Of a stretch of 64,000 bases of DNA, positions 10,101 through 16,702 are shown one piece after another; positions within the stretch are counted from its first letter, which is position 1; each line of letters begins with the position of its first letter. The position numbers and the translations under genes were made by a program. The notes beneath the pieces are model-generated. The model worked only from the letters and a program-made list of their open reading frames with translations. It ran no database searches and was not told the DNA's origin. The DNA comes from DASTCZ01 sp035308165 (GTDB taxonomy: Bacteria; Acidobacteriota; Terriglobia; Acidiferrales; UBA7541): assembly GCA_035308165.1 (NCBI GenBank), contig DATGHC010000057.1, positions 1 through 64,000 on the forward strand, in the 5' to 3' direction.

Positions 10101-10638
10101 CCTCCGCGCCTTTGGCATTTGCTGCCGGGGGCGTGGATTCTGCGGCGGTTTTATTTTCCGCCGTGCTCTCCGTGGATTTGTCAGGTGGCGGCGCGCCGGC
10201 GAGCGGAGGCTTTGCATCCGCTGAAGATTTCGTTATTTCCTCAACTGAAGGGGAAGTCCCAACGTGGAGCGTGAACTTCGCCGGTACATTGGCGCCACCT
10301 GCAAAATCCATTTCTGTCTGACTCTTGCTGAAGCCCAGCTGCCGAACTTCCAGGCGGTAGCGGCCGACAGGCAATCCTCGAAAGGAGAAATTCCCGTCGT
10401 CATCGGTCCAGCCGACCCAGGAGTGACCCGTAGGAAGATGGACGATGTGTACGGTCGCTCCGGGGACGGGAGCGTCAAGGGTCGTTCGAACGGCACCAGA
10501 AACGTTTGTGGTCGAAGGCGCAGAATCGGCTTCGATGACGGGGACCGATCCCGTCACTGGAATTGACTGGCAGAGAACATTGCCCGGTAGAAGAACAAGC
10601 GCAGCTAACGCCGCGAAACAGAGCCCGCATTTTTTCAC
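7114..10638 (-). CDS. Oar-like TonB-receptor-type outer-membrane barrel, plug apparently replaced
   Basis: This 1174-aa protein starts at a GTG behind GGGAGG. It has a signal peptide (to about residue 24) and a CarboxypepD-reg-like Ig domain (about 44-125, GWTDDDGNFSFRGLPVGRY). Residues about 130-315 are low complexity, rich in Ala, Ser, Thr and Pro, with lysine clusters (KNSKKNKK, SKKSKKSKQ). From about 365 the outer-membrane barrel follows (FSLRLGGPLVIP, YNVYAQDDWRI, FGVRYE) and ends in ...MDFYIKVNF with the C-terminal aromatic typical of BamA substrates. I cannot find the usual plug motifs (LPLNGRS, DGxxxT, GGxINIxT-like) that the second receptor in this window has. It heads the run that continues with the VWFA and glycosyltransferase genes. 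Substrate unknown. Confidence 0.85.
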   Translation of the reverse strand: MKKCGLCFAALAALVLLPGNVLCQSIPVTGSVPVIEADSAPSTTNVSGAVRTTLDAPVPGATVHIVHLPTGHSWVGWTDDDGNFSFRGLPVGRYRLEVRQLGFSKSQTEMDFAGGANVPAKFTLHVGTSPSVEEITKSSADAKPPLAGAPPPDKSTESTAENKTAAESTPPAANAKGAEAAHDAVVATNPANATKSAKNSKKNKKVETLDASAAVPGGSDISSTLGDASSSDAVSISGTVNRAATLGGTGSFSSAVVFAATSNSNGAPTSSVGNFPLPGQSGGETAASPKASKVGGSKKSKKSKQAQSTGDATEFGQGIEDLWTQKTVSNLSANQVHLSLTNRYDNGVWDAHPYSLVGIPSVPFPSFGDVFSLRLGGPLVIPHVYNGRQRTFFFLSTQLNRAMQLWDTFSSVPTLAERNGDFSARGVLLYDPASSMTGPRTLLGTSIPQNRIDKNAEAMLAYFPLPNLPGFVDNFHLQAQLPLDNNLVSFRVLHEISSRFSASAHYSAAITNQDNLRNFPQLTNTSTGLAQGVTLSLNQNWSPRLSNSTKVYWTRNSLDNINGFAFNNNLANQLGIQGVSQAPVDWGLPFSHFTNYNELHDLAPSLQKNQTLRVTDNLTYVLPKHTIQLGGEVRWIDINADANPAPRGEFEFTGIMTSQLDANGIPVDGTGYDLADFLLGLPQTANLGYALGGTYTYLRSNAYNVYAQDDWRIRPSFSINFGVRYEIQTAPIEKFNRMADLVINNSITAVENVLPGQVNPFTGQTMPRSLVNTSPNNWGPRLGIAWRPNIKFPLVLRAGYGIFYNESIYNQLANSMALQPPFANAQTWETSTAKVLTIENSFTTPGSGFFTNTVAVDPNYHVGSAQLWNVSLESQVKPNLLIEVNYNGTKGTHLDMLHAPNRAPNGSPFTTELDRRIPNAPGFIYDTSGASSIYQGVQLIVRRQASHGLIIQGNYSYSKSLDNASSIILGVPMVVQDENNLAAEWGHSDFDVRHQFGNTLSYDVPFGPSRRWLHDGWICQILRDFKLSEVTTITSGTPFTARVLGNVADNTGTGVELSQRADQVGNPWLPASQRTPLRYFNTAAFVVPASGLFGDAPRNTIPGPGVSNVDFSIARKFKFGEGARRELELRWEIRNVFNTPAFQGLDNVVNSDTYGSVQRVAPMRSMDFYIKVNF
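9694..10251 (-). other. low-complexity Lys/Ala-rich segment in outer-membrane barrel gene
   Basis: This segment encodes about residues 130-315 of the 1174-aa barrel protein, between its CarboxypepD-reg domain and the first recognisable barrel strands. The composition is dominated by Ala, Ser, Thr, Pro, Gly and Lys, with two lysine clusters. Such a stretch is expected to be disordered and periplasmic. It occupies the place where the plug domain of a TonB-dependent receptor should be. Confidence 0.7.
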
Positions 10639-11201
10639 AGTATCCCTCCCGCAACTTAAAACGCCCGCATCGGCGGCACGAGTCCATCAAGACAGAGAAC
10701 AACCTTTGCTTAAATTGGGTGGATAGCTGCTGCGAGATCTTCTAGGCGCCGATAATTGAATTACAACAATTTCGGTGAAATACACGCCATTGAAATACCG
10801 TGCCGCACGAGGCCGGGTTAATCGTGCAGACAGCTTCCATGGGAAACACCCATGGTCGCGCATAGTGCTCGATGCGAAAAATTAAGTCAATATAAATATC
10901 AGGTAAAAATGCGGTTTGAGAGTACTAGGCCTACCATACTTCTCAGCTCTCGACTCTGAGCACGAATTTCAATTTTTTTCGGCTGTCAGAAACATTTTGT
11001 AGCATTATCTCGCTCCTTGACGGCATTAGCGCAACGCTGTTCACATTCTTTCTGCTCCGGCGATATTTGTGAATCCGAAATATTCAGCGTCGCGATCAAA
11101 TCTGACCGAGTGAGAATCCATCGAAGCAGTTCTGCTATTCTATAATTCGTTGCAAAAACAAATTCTGGCCCGGGCATTTGGATTTATTGGGAGGACTGGC
11201 G
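10639..11201. other. 563-base divergent intergenic region with hairpins
   Basis: No convincing gene is present; short frames here lack ribosome sites. The region separates the minus-strand barrel operon from the plus-strand metallophosphoesterase and is more AT-rich than its surroundings, especially 10878-10912. It contains a perfect hairpin CCATGGG-AAACA-CCCATGG (10837-10855) and an imperfect one at 10917-10945 (TGAGA-GTA against TAC-T-TCTCA). A 5-bp CTCAG/CTGAG hairpin at 10942-10960 is followed by a seven-T run, a weak plus-strand terminator candidate. A consensus -10 box lies at 11141. A small RNA could be hidden here, but nothing in the sequence proves it. Confidence 0.5.
11141..11146 (+). 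promoter_or_regulatory. consensus -10 box for metallophosphoesterase gene
   Basis: A perfect TATAAT lies 55 bases upstream of the ATG at 11202. No good -35 hexamer is visible at 16-18 bases upstream, so activity may need an activator or an UP-like element. Confidence 0.4.
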
Positions 11202-12314
11202 ATGGGGAAAACTATGCGGGGTATTTCGCTGGCGGTGATTAGTGTTATCGCGCTGCTGCCGCAAGCTCGGAGGTTTTCCGGCCTAAGAATTGAGAACGTC
11301 GCGAGTAAATCGAATTTCGGAGCGGTCAACTTAACGCGGCCCAGCTCCTTACGGCCCAGCGGTTCGATTGCGACTGCGCCCAACTTAAAGATCGCATTCA
11401 TTGGTGACACCGGGAAAGGGTCAAATCAGCAAGCGGTTTTGAAGCTCATCAAGTCTGAGAGCGCACAGGCCGTGTTGCATCAAGGTGACTTCGACTATGC
11501 GAACGACCCCGCAGGATTTTGGACCTCGGTTGACGGGGTATTGGGGCCGAACTTTCCGTATTTCGCGTCTGTTGGTAATCATGATGCAAGGAGCTGGCCG
11601 ACCACCGTCCACCCCTCCTACGCTCAGTTCCTTAAGGATCGCATGGCACGAATTGGGGTGACACCCGATCCCCCAGACCTGAACCATGAAATGTACTCGA
11701 TAGAATTCAAGGGACTTAAGGTTGTTTTTGTGGGACAGGAGAGAATAGGAGATCGCACCTACGCCCCTTATATTCAATCCCAACTCAACGCAGACGACCA
11801 CATCTGGAAAATCTGCAGTTGGCACAAGAACATGACGGCGATGCAGGTTGGGGGCAAAACCGACGAAATGGGTTGGGGGGTCTATGAGGCATGCAAAAAC
11901 GCTGGGGCCATTATTGCGACGGGTCACGAACACAGCTACGAGCGCACCAAGACGCTTCTCAGTATTCAGAATCAAATTGCGGATCCGGATTCACCTGACC
12001 CCAATCGCCTGACCGTCTCGCCCGGAAGAACCTTTGTGTTCGTTTCAGGTCTCGGAGGAGAGAGCATTCGCATCCAGAGACGGTGCCTGCCAACCACCGC
12101 TCCCTACGGCTGCAAAGGGGAATGGGCGAAAATCTATACTTCAAACCAGCATGCGCAGTTCGGGGCTCTGTTCATTACGTTCAATGTGGATGGTAACCCG
12201 AATAAAGCACACGGCTACTTCAAAAATATCTCCGGCCAGATTGTAGATGAGTTTGACATCACTAAGGAAACTAAACCGGCGCAGACACCCTCGCCTTCTC
12301 CCGCCGGCAATTAG
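11202..12314 (+). CDS. secreted metallophosphoesterase (purple acid phosphatase-like)
   Basis: I chose the ATG at 11202 because GGGAGG lies 7 bases upstream; an in-frame TTG at 11178 has no such site. The 370-aa product begins with an N-terminal hydrophobic segment (signal peptide or anchor). It carries the calcineurin-type metallophosphatase motifs in order: IAFIGDTGKGS (GDxG), VLHQGDFDYAND (GDxxY), ASVGNHD (GNHD), SWHKN (H) and ATGHEHSYER (GHxH). These coordinate the two-metal centre that hydrolyses phosphomonoesters or diesters. The C-terminus is Pro/Thr/Ser-rich. It is monocistronic and converges on ypdA. The substrate cannot be named. Confidence 0.85.
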   Translation: MGKTMRGISLAVISVIALLPQARRFSGLRIENVASKSNFGAVNLTRPSSLRPSGSIATAPNLKIAFIGDTGKGSNQQAVLKLIKSESAQAVLHQGDFDYANDPAGFWTSVDGVLGPNFPYFASVGNHDARSWPTTVHPSYAQFLKDRMARIGVTPDPPDLNHEMYSIEFKGLKVVFVGQERIGDRTYAPYIQSQLNADDHIWKICSWHKNMTAMQVGGKTDEMGWGVYEACKNAGAIIATGHEHSYERTKTLLSIQNQIADPDSPDPNRLTVSPGRTFVFVSGLGGESIRIQRRCLPTTAPYGCKGEWAKIYTSNQHAQFGALFITFNVDGNPNKAHGYFKNISGQIVDEFDITKETKPAQTPSPSPAGN

Positions 12315-12382
12315 CTGATCGAAGATTGGCAAATCGCGGCAAATTGAATCTGGGGGATTTGGAATCTTGGGCGAGGCATTCG

Positions 12383-13393
12383 TTATTGGGAGGATCGGTG
12401 AGATCTTAAATCAGATACTTTCCCGGCGAGAGCCGAAGCAATTTGTTTTCCGTGAAATCGCCCATTTTCGATAAATATTTCGCTGGTGGCATTTCCACCG
12501 ATCACTACCCCAGCGAGATAGATCCCCGGGACATTGCTTTCAAGAGTTTCTGAATTGATTGAAGGTTTATTCGTTTGAGCATCCAGCGAGATCCCAAGCC
12601 GGCGCAAAAAATCGAAATCGGGATGATATCCGGTCATTGCGAAAACCTGTCGGGCTGGAAGCGCCCGGTCTCCGTCCTTTCCGCGAATCCAGACGCACCC
12701 CGGCTCAAAGCGAATTACGTGGGTTTCAAACAACCCGTGCACTTGATTAGCGCGAACCCGGTTTTCGATATCCGGTCGAACCCAATATTTGATGTTCATA
12801 CCGAGTTCAGCGCGCCGATGGACGAGCGTGACGCGCGCACCGCTTCGGAAGAGTTCTAGAGCGGCCTCCGCAGCGGAGTTTTTCCCACCGATAACCACTA
12901 CCTCCTGATCCCAAAAGCTGTGCGCTTCGGTGTAGTAATGGGAGACGTGCGGCAGATCCTCACCAGGGACACCGAGTCGATTCGGAAGATCGTAATAGCC
13001 AGTGGCGACGACGATATTCCGCGTGTGATACGTGCCCCGCGAGCCGCCGCCGTCACGAGTGTGGAGGACAAAACTGCCATCGTGGCCTTCGACCCTTTCA
13101 ACCGTCTCAAAAAGCCGCAAATCAAGTTGATAGTGCTCCGTCGTCTTGCGGTAATACTTTAAAGCATCGACACGGGTGGGCTTTTCGGTCGCGCAGGTCA
13201 TCGGCAAGTCGCCAATTTCCAGCAATTCCGGAGTGGTAAAGAAAGTCATATTGACCGGGTAATGAAAAAGAGAATTGCACAGGCAGCCCTTGTCAATCAC
13301 CAGAGGGCGCATCCCCGCGCGTTTTGCCTCGATGGCGCTGGCCAGCCCCGTTGGACCGGCGCCAATGCAAATCAGATCGTAAGACGAGCTCAT
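12383..13393 (-). CDS. ypdA: YpdA-type FAD-dependent bacillithiol-disulfide reductase
   Basis: This 336-aa flavoprotein has an N-terminal FAD-binding loop (DLICIGAGPTGLASAIEAKR), KGCLCNSLFHYP near it, and the second dinucleotide-binding loop VVIGGKNSAAEAALELFRSG (NADPH, GGKNSA variant typical of YpdA). The C-terminal flavin region reads GIYLAGVVIGG. YpdA/Bdr proteins reduce bacillithiol disulfide with NADPH; the family differs from thioredoxin reductase in lacking the CxxC. Cytoplasmic. It is the last gene of the minus-strand parAB run, 70 bases after the preceding small gene. The assignment implies the organism makes bacillithiol, which cannot be checked here. Confidence 0.85.
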   Translation of the reverse strand: MSSSYDLICIGAGPTGLASAIEAKRAGMRPLVIDKGCLCNSLFHYPVNMTFFTTPELLEIGDLPMTCATEKPTRVDALKYYRKTTEHYQLDLRLFETVERVEGHDGSFVLHTRDGGGSRGTYHTRNIVVATGYYDLPNRLGVPGEDLPHVSHYYTEAHSFWDQEVVVIGGKNSAAEAALELFRSGARVTLVHRRAELGMNIKYWVRPDIENRVRANQVHGLFETHVIRFEPGCVWIRGKDGDRALPARQVFAMTGYHPDFDFLRRLGISLDAQTNKPSINSETLESNVPGIYLAGVVIGGNATSEIFIENGRFHGKQIASALAGKVSDLRSHRSSQ

Positions 13394-13463
13394 GGGTTGA
13401 GTTTCCTACGAAGGTTAGACTGAATGCAAATAGGCGCTCTCGACTGCGATTGGCGATCGCGAT

Positions 13464-13793
13464 TCAAACGGATGATGCGAGCCGCGCGCGGATAGCCCGA
13501 CTCATGGTCAGGACATCCGCGGGCCATGCCTGGAGCGACTCTAAACGTTCGAGAGTTGAGGCGACGCGAGATGCCTCTTCTGCGTTCAATTCAAATGACC
13601 CTGATTCTGCTTCCGCTGCGCTCCGCAATTTGACCAGCAACTGTTCGTCGGGGGTGAGCGATTCCTTGCCAATAAGAGGAGTGAAATCCAGCGTGAATCC
13701 CTCGCCATCGGCAATCAGCATCGTGGGATTGACGGCGCGTACGACTGCGACGATCGCAAGAATCAATTCATCGCTGGTGAGTTCGATCTTCAA
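13464..13793 (-). CDS. small conserved-looking protein of unknown function
   Basis: This 109-aa acidic, probably soluble helical protein starts from a TTG (13793) preceded by GAGGAAGGGAA, a strong ribosome site. The sequence is rich in Glu, Leu and Ala (LTSDELILAIVAVVRAVNP, then LTPDEQLLVKLRSAAEAE). No signal peptide, membrane segment or recognised motif is present. It begins 9 bases after the preceding small gene and lies in the parA-parB run. I do not recognise the family. The tight spacing and ribosome site support it being real. Confidence 0.65.
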   Translation of the reverse strand: MKIELTSDELILAIVAVVRAVNPTMLIADGEGFTLDFTPLIGKESLTPDEQLLVKLRSAAEAESGSFELNAEEASRVASTLERLESLQAWPADVLTMSRAIRARLASSV

Positions 13794-13802
13794 TTCCCTT
13801 CC

Positions 13803-14132
13803 TCACGTAAGAGGCGCAAGTAACTTCTCCAAATCGCGGCGAAAATCAGCAAGCGCGGCCAATCGTTCCGCCGTCGCTTCGACTTCCTGCTTCTTCCAGA
13901 CAAAAAGGTCGCGCGAATCCCTGCGCACACGGACACTCAAGTTGTCACCCACCATCCAGCAAGGCTCCCCGAAGAACCGCATACCGCCCTGTGGGACCGG
14001 AGCCAGTAATGCGGCGCAATTACCCCGACGCACCCCGGCCGAGGAAGCATACAGAGGAAACGCAACAATCGTAAATCCACTCCTGGCTATGCGCTCGAGG
14101 ATCGTTATCTGTTGAGGGGAAAGGTCAAGCAT
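13803..14132 (-). CDS. small protein of unknown function downstream of parB
   Basis: This 109-aa protein runs from ATG 14132 and begins MLDLSPQQITILERIARSG, which looks like a short helical (possibly winged-helix-like) segment. It continues with a hydrophobic patch FTIVAFPLYASSAGVRRGN and a charged helical end. No ribosome site is obvious. It follows parB by 92 bases and precedes another small gene by 9. The second segment (GNCAALLAPVPQGGMRFFG) resembles a compact beta domain, but I cannot name it. Confidence 0.6.
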   Translation of the reverse strand: MLDLSPQQITILERIARSGFTIVAFPLYASSAGVRRGNCAALLAPVPQGGMRFFGEPCWMVGDNLSVRVRRDSRDLFVWKKQEVEATAERLAALADFRRDLEKLLAPLT

Positions 14133-14224
14133 GAATTTGAATTTAAGGGGGGATCATTTCGACGCCGTCGCAAATGGACAATCGCCCGGGCAAAAAGCAC
14201 AAAAGCCAAGAATGCAGACGCAAA

Positions 14225-15046
14225 TCAGGCGACGGCTGGGCCGGCGCCAATGTGCGTCTCTTCCACTTCAGCAAGTACCGCGCGAAGCGAGGATGCGAGT
14301 TCCTCGCGGGAAACGTGGCTCTTGCGAAATTGAATACGAATGCGGAATGCGCCGCTTTCCGGTTCGTAGTTGAAGATAAACGGTTGTGGGCGGGGGCCAA
14401 TCTCGCTTTCCTCGCGCCGTTCACGACGAGCTTCATCACGCGTGAGGCCGCCTTGAATGATACGCTGTACCGCCTCAAGCATCTTCTTCTCGTTTGGCTG
14501 ACGAGCCACCTGCAACAGCAGCGATTTGGAGACGATGCCGCGGTCAACGCAGCGCTTCCGGATGGCGTCCGGAATATTCCGCAGCGAGAGCGTTTCGGTG
14601 ACGGATGACCGCGCGCGGCCAATTTTCTTGGCGATGTCATCGTGAGTGTAATCGAAACTCTCGGCAAGCCGATAAAGACCGTCGGCTTCCTCAAAGGGGG
14701 TCAAATCCTTGCGTTGAATATTCTCGATGAGCGCCAATTCCAGTGTTTCCGCATCATCGGCAATTTTCTCGATGCAGGGCACTTCACGCAAGCCAGCCGC
14801 GCGAGAAGCATGGTAACGCCGCTCGCCGGAAATAATGTGGTAGGAATCCTCGCGAGGAACATAGCGCACCAGCAGCGGTTCAAGCACGCCCTTCTGCTTG
14901 ACAGATTCAATTAGCTCGCTCAAATCGCCCAGCATCTTGCGGGGCTGATCCGGATTCGGGCGAATCTTATCCACCGGAATCATCCGCCCGATTGCTGCGC
15001 CGCTAAAAGTTGTTAGTTGTTCGACGTAATGCGCGTCATGCCGCAT
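14225..15046 (-). CDS. parB: ParB/Spo0J family DNA-binding CTPase
   Basis: I use the ATG at 15046, which overlaps the end of parA by 11 bases; the frame extends upstream to 15142, but that part lies inside parA. The protein has the ParB N-terminal domain: IPVDKIRPNPDQPRK, LIESVKQKGVLEPLLVR and the CTP-binding GERRYHASRAAGL, followed by ALIENIQRKDLTPFEEA. A helix-turn-helix follows (THDDIAKKIGRARSSVTETL), which reads parS. The C-terminal part is shorter and differs from the classical dimerisation domain. It loads onto parS as a clamp and works with ParA in chromosome or plasmid segregation. Confidence 0.92.
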   Translation of the reverse strand: MRHDAHYVEQLTTFSGAAIGRMIPVDKIRPNPDQPRKMLGDLSELIESVKQKGVLEPLLVRYVPREDSYHIISGERRYHASRAAGLREVPCIEKIADDAETLELALIENIQRKDLTPFEEADGLYRLAESFDYTHDDIAKKIGRARSSVTETLSLRNIPDAIRKRCVDRGIVSKSLLLQVARQPNEKKMLEAVQRIIQGGLTRDEARRERREESEIGPRPQPFIFNYEPESGAFRIRIQFRKSHVSREELASSLRAVLAEVEETHIGAGPAVA

Positions 15047-15836
15047 CTTGAGAGTGACGGGCAATCCGATCCTCTTCGACACGTTGGATGACCTCCAAGG
15101 CCAGCTTGCGATATTCGAGCGCGCCCGGTGATTTCGGGGCAAAGCTGAAAATAGTTTCTTTATAGGCGGGGCTTTCTTCTAGACGCACGTTTTTAGAGAT
15201 GCGCGTCTTGAAGAGCACCGAGCCGAACACGGAACGTATCTGCTCATCCGTGTCGCGCGAAATATTGGTGCGCTTATCAAATAGAGTGATGACCACTCCC
15301 AAAACCTTTAGCGCAGGGTTGGGCCGGGCGCGAATGCGTTCATACGTCTCCAGCAAATCGTCGGTGCCCTCAATCGCAAAGTATGCGGCCTGGATCGGCA
15401 CCAGTAAGTGGGACGAAGCCACCATCGAATTCACGGTCAAAATGCCGAGTGCGGGCGGGGTGTCAATGATCACGTACTCGTAATCCTTCAGGATGGGCGC
15501 AAGGGAATCCTTCAATTTATAAGGCGCGTCGAATTGGCCCGCAAGTTGCTGCTCGAGTTTGGCAAGCGCGAGCCTCGCGGGCGCAACCGACAGCATCGGA
15601 TCCTTAGTGGGCTTGATGACACTGGCGAGGTCTACACGATTGTCGGTGAAAACCTCAAACATGGAGATGGGAATGTCCCGCGATTCAAAGAAAGCAATGG
15701 TCGAATTGGATTGAGGATCGAGATCAATCAGCAAGGTGCGCTTTTGGCGAAGGGCGATTGCCGCGGCCAAATTGATTGCCGTGGTGGTCTTGCCGACTCC
15801 GCCCTTCTGGTTCGCAATCGTCAGGATGGCGGTCAT
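15036..15836 (-). CDS. parA: ParA/Soj family partition ATPase
   Basis: This 266-aa protein has the deviant Walker A IANQKGGVGKTTTAINLA, the Walker A' region LLIDLDPQSNST and the Walker B-like YVIIDTPPALGILT. There is no N-terminal HTH, as in chromosomal Soj-type ParA rather than type Ia plasmid ParA. It forms ATP-dependent gradients on the nucleoid that position ParB-parS complexes. It starts the minus-strand parA-parB-unknown-unknown-ypdA run. The replication-linked neighbours gidA/gidB usually found beside chromosomal parAB are absent here. Confidence 0.93.
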   Translation of the reverse strand: MTAILTIANQKGGVGKTTTAINLAAAIALRQKRTLLIDLDPQSNSTIAFFESRDIPISMFEVFTDNRVDLASVIKPTKDPMLSVAPARLALAKLEQQLAGQFDAPYKLKDSLAPILKDYEYVIIDTPPALGILTVNSMVASSHLLVPIQAAYFAIEGTDDLLETYERIRARPNPALKVLGVVITLFDKRTNISRDTDEQIRSVFGSVLFKTRISKNVRLEESPAYKETIFSFAPKSPGALEYRKLALEVIQRVEEDRIARHSQDAA

Positions 15837-16186
15837 AGTGAGCCCGCGCAGGAGCAGGCTAATGGGCTGGATCTTCTCCCCGAAATGTCTCCGTGGATTC
15901 TCAGAATACTCTTCTTTGCCTGTTAGTGGGCAAGCAGCAACCGCACAACTATATGTAGTCGCATCTCCCGGCTTGACCCTAACGGGTAGTCACAATTTAC
16001 CTACCCGAGGCGTTTCGTGCAAGCGAAAAATGAATCGAAACCTCGACCGGTCTATGCCGGAAGAAAGCCGCCGCCCTCGGCGAAAGAAGAAGTGCGGTCG
16101 CGGTCCGGCACGAATAATCGCGATCAACGAGGCGAGCTTCAAAGACTAGATTATTCAAAGTAGAGAAAATGAGAGAGGGCAGGCCA
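15837..16186. other. 350-base intergenic region upstream of parA
   Basis: The region holds a 7-bp inverted repeat CGGGTAG-N11-CTACCCG (15983-16007), a possible protein-binding site or hairpin. A minus-strand TATAGT (15948-15953) could serve as a -10 for parA, but its -35 is poor. A 39-codon plus-strand frame, 16030-16149, begins MNRNLDRSMPEESRRP and is very basic, but it has no ribosome site, so I do not call it a gene. Confidence 0.4.
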
Positions 16187-16672
16187 TCACATCTTGTAGC
16201 GGCCGAGGTCTTCGTCGGAGAGATTTTCAAGCCACTTGCGCAACTCTTCGCTGGTGTTACGTTCGGAGATGGTGCTGGAAACTTTTGAGTTCTTCAGGAC
16301 CTGTTCTTCCACGAAAATCGGACAATCCACGCGCAACGCAAGTGCCAGTGCATCACTGGGCCGCGAATCAATGGACATCGTCTGGCCATCGCGTTCCACC
16401 CAGATCAGTGCAAAGAAAGTATCATCGCGCAATTCGTTCACGACCACCTTTTGAACGCGAACGTTTAGCCCCAGAAGGACGTTCTTCAACAGGTCGTGCG
16501 TCATGGGGCGTGGCGTCTGCACTTTCTCGATTTCCAGAGCGATTGCATTGGCCTCATAAATCCCCACCCAGATGGGGAGAATGGCGGACCCCTGCGAATC
16601 TTTCAGGACCACGATAGGAGTGTTCGTTGAAGGATCCATCATCAAGCCGCGAATTTTCATTTCGACTTCCAT
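16187..16672 (-). CDS. bifunctional nuclease (BFN/DUF151) family protein
   Basis: This 161-aa protein with GGAGG 6 bases before its ATG contains the BFN domain throughout: MKIRGLMMDPSTNTPIVVL, LPIWVGIYEANAIALEIEK, FFALIWVERDGQTMSIDSRPS and SDALALALRVDCPIFV. The C-terminal tail resembles a short UVR-like segment (TSEELRKWLENLSDEDLGRY). Plant and bacterial members have reported DNase/RNase activity, but the bacterial role is poorly defined. It is cytoplasmic and sits 30 bases downstream of miaB on the same strand, a common pairing that suggests cotranscription. Confidence 0.88.
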   Translation of the reverse strand: MEVEMKIRGLMMDPSTNTPIVVLKDSQGSAILPIWVGIYEANAIALEIEKVQTPRPMTHDLLKNVLLGLNVRVQKVVVNELRDDTFFALIWVERDGQTMSIDSRPSDALALALRVDCPIFVEEQVLKNSKVSSTISERNTSEELRKWLENLSDEDLGRYKM

Positions 16673-16702
16673 GATGGCCTCCCGAGTAAGGTGACCGCAA
16701 GC

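Noticed and set aside
9650..10321. 223-aa plus-strand frame antisense to the barrel gene
   Set aside because: It mirrors the low-complexity Ala/Lys linker of the real gene, has no ribosome site and lies wholly inside it.
10986..11177. 63-codon minus-strand frame in the large intergenic region
   Set aside because: No ribosome site, no motif, and it overlaps the likely metallophosphoesterase promoter.
16030..16149. 39-codon basic plus-strand frame upstream of parA
   Set aside because: No ribosome site or recognisable family; too short to support on its own.
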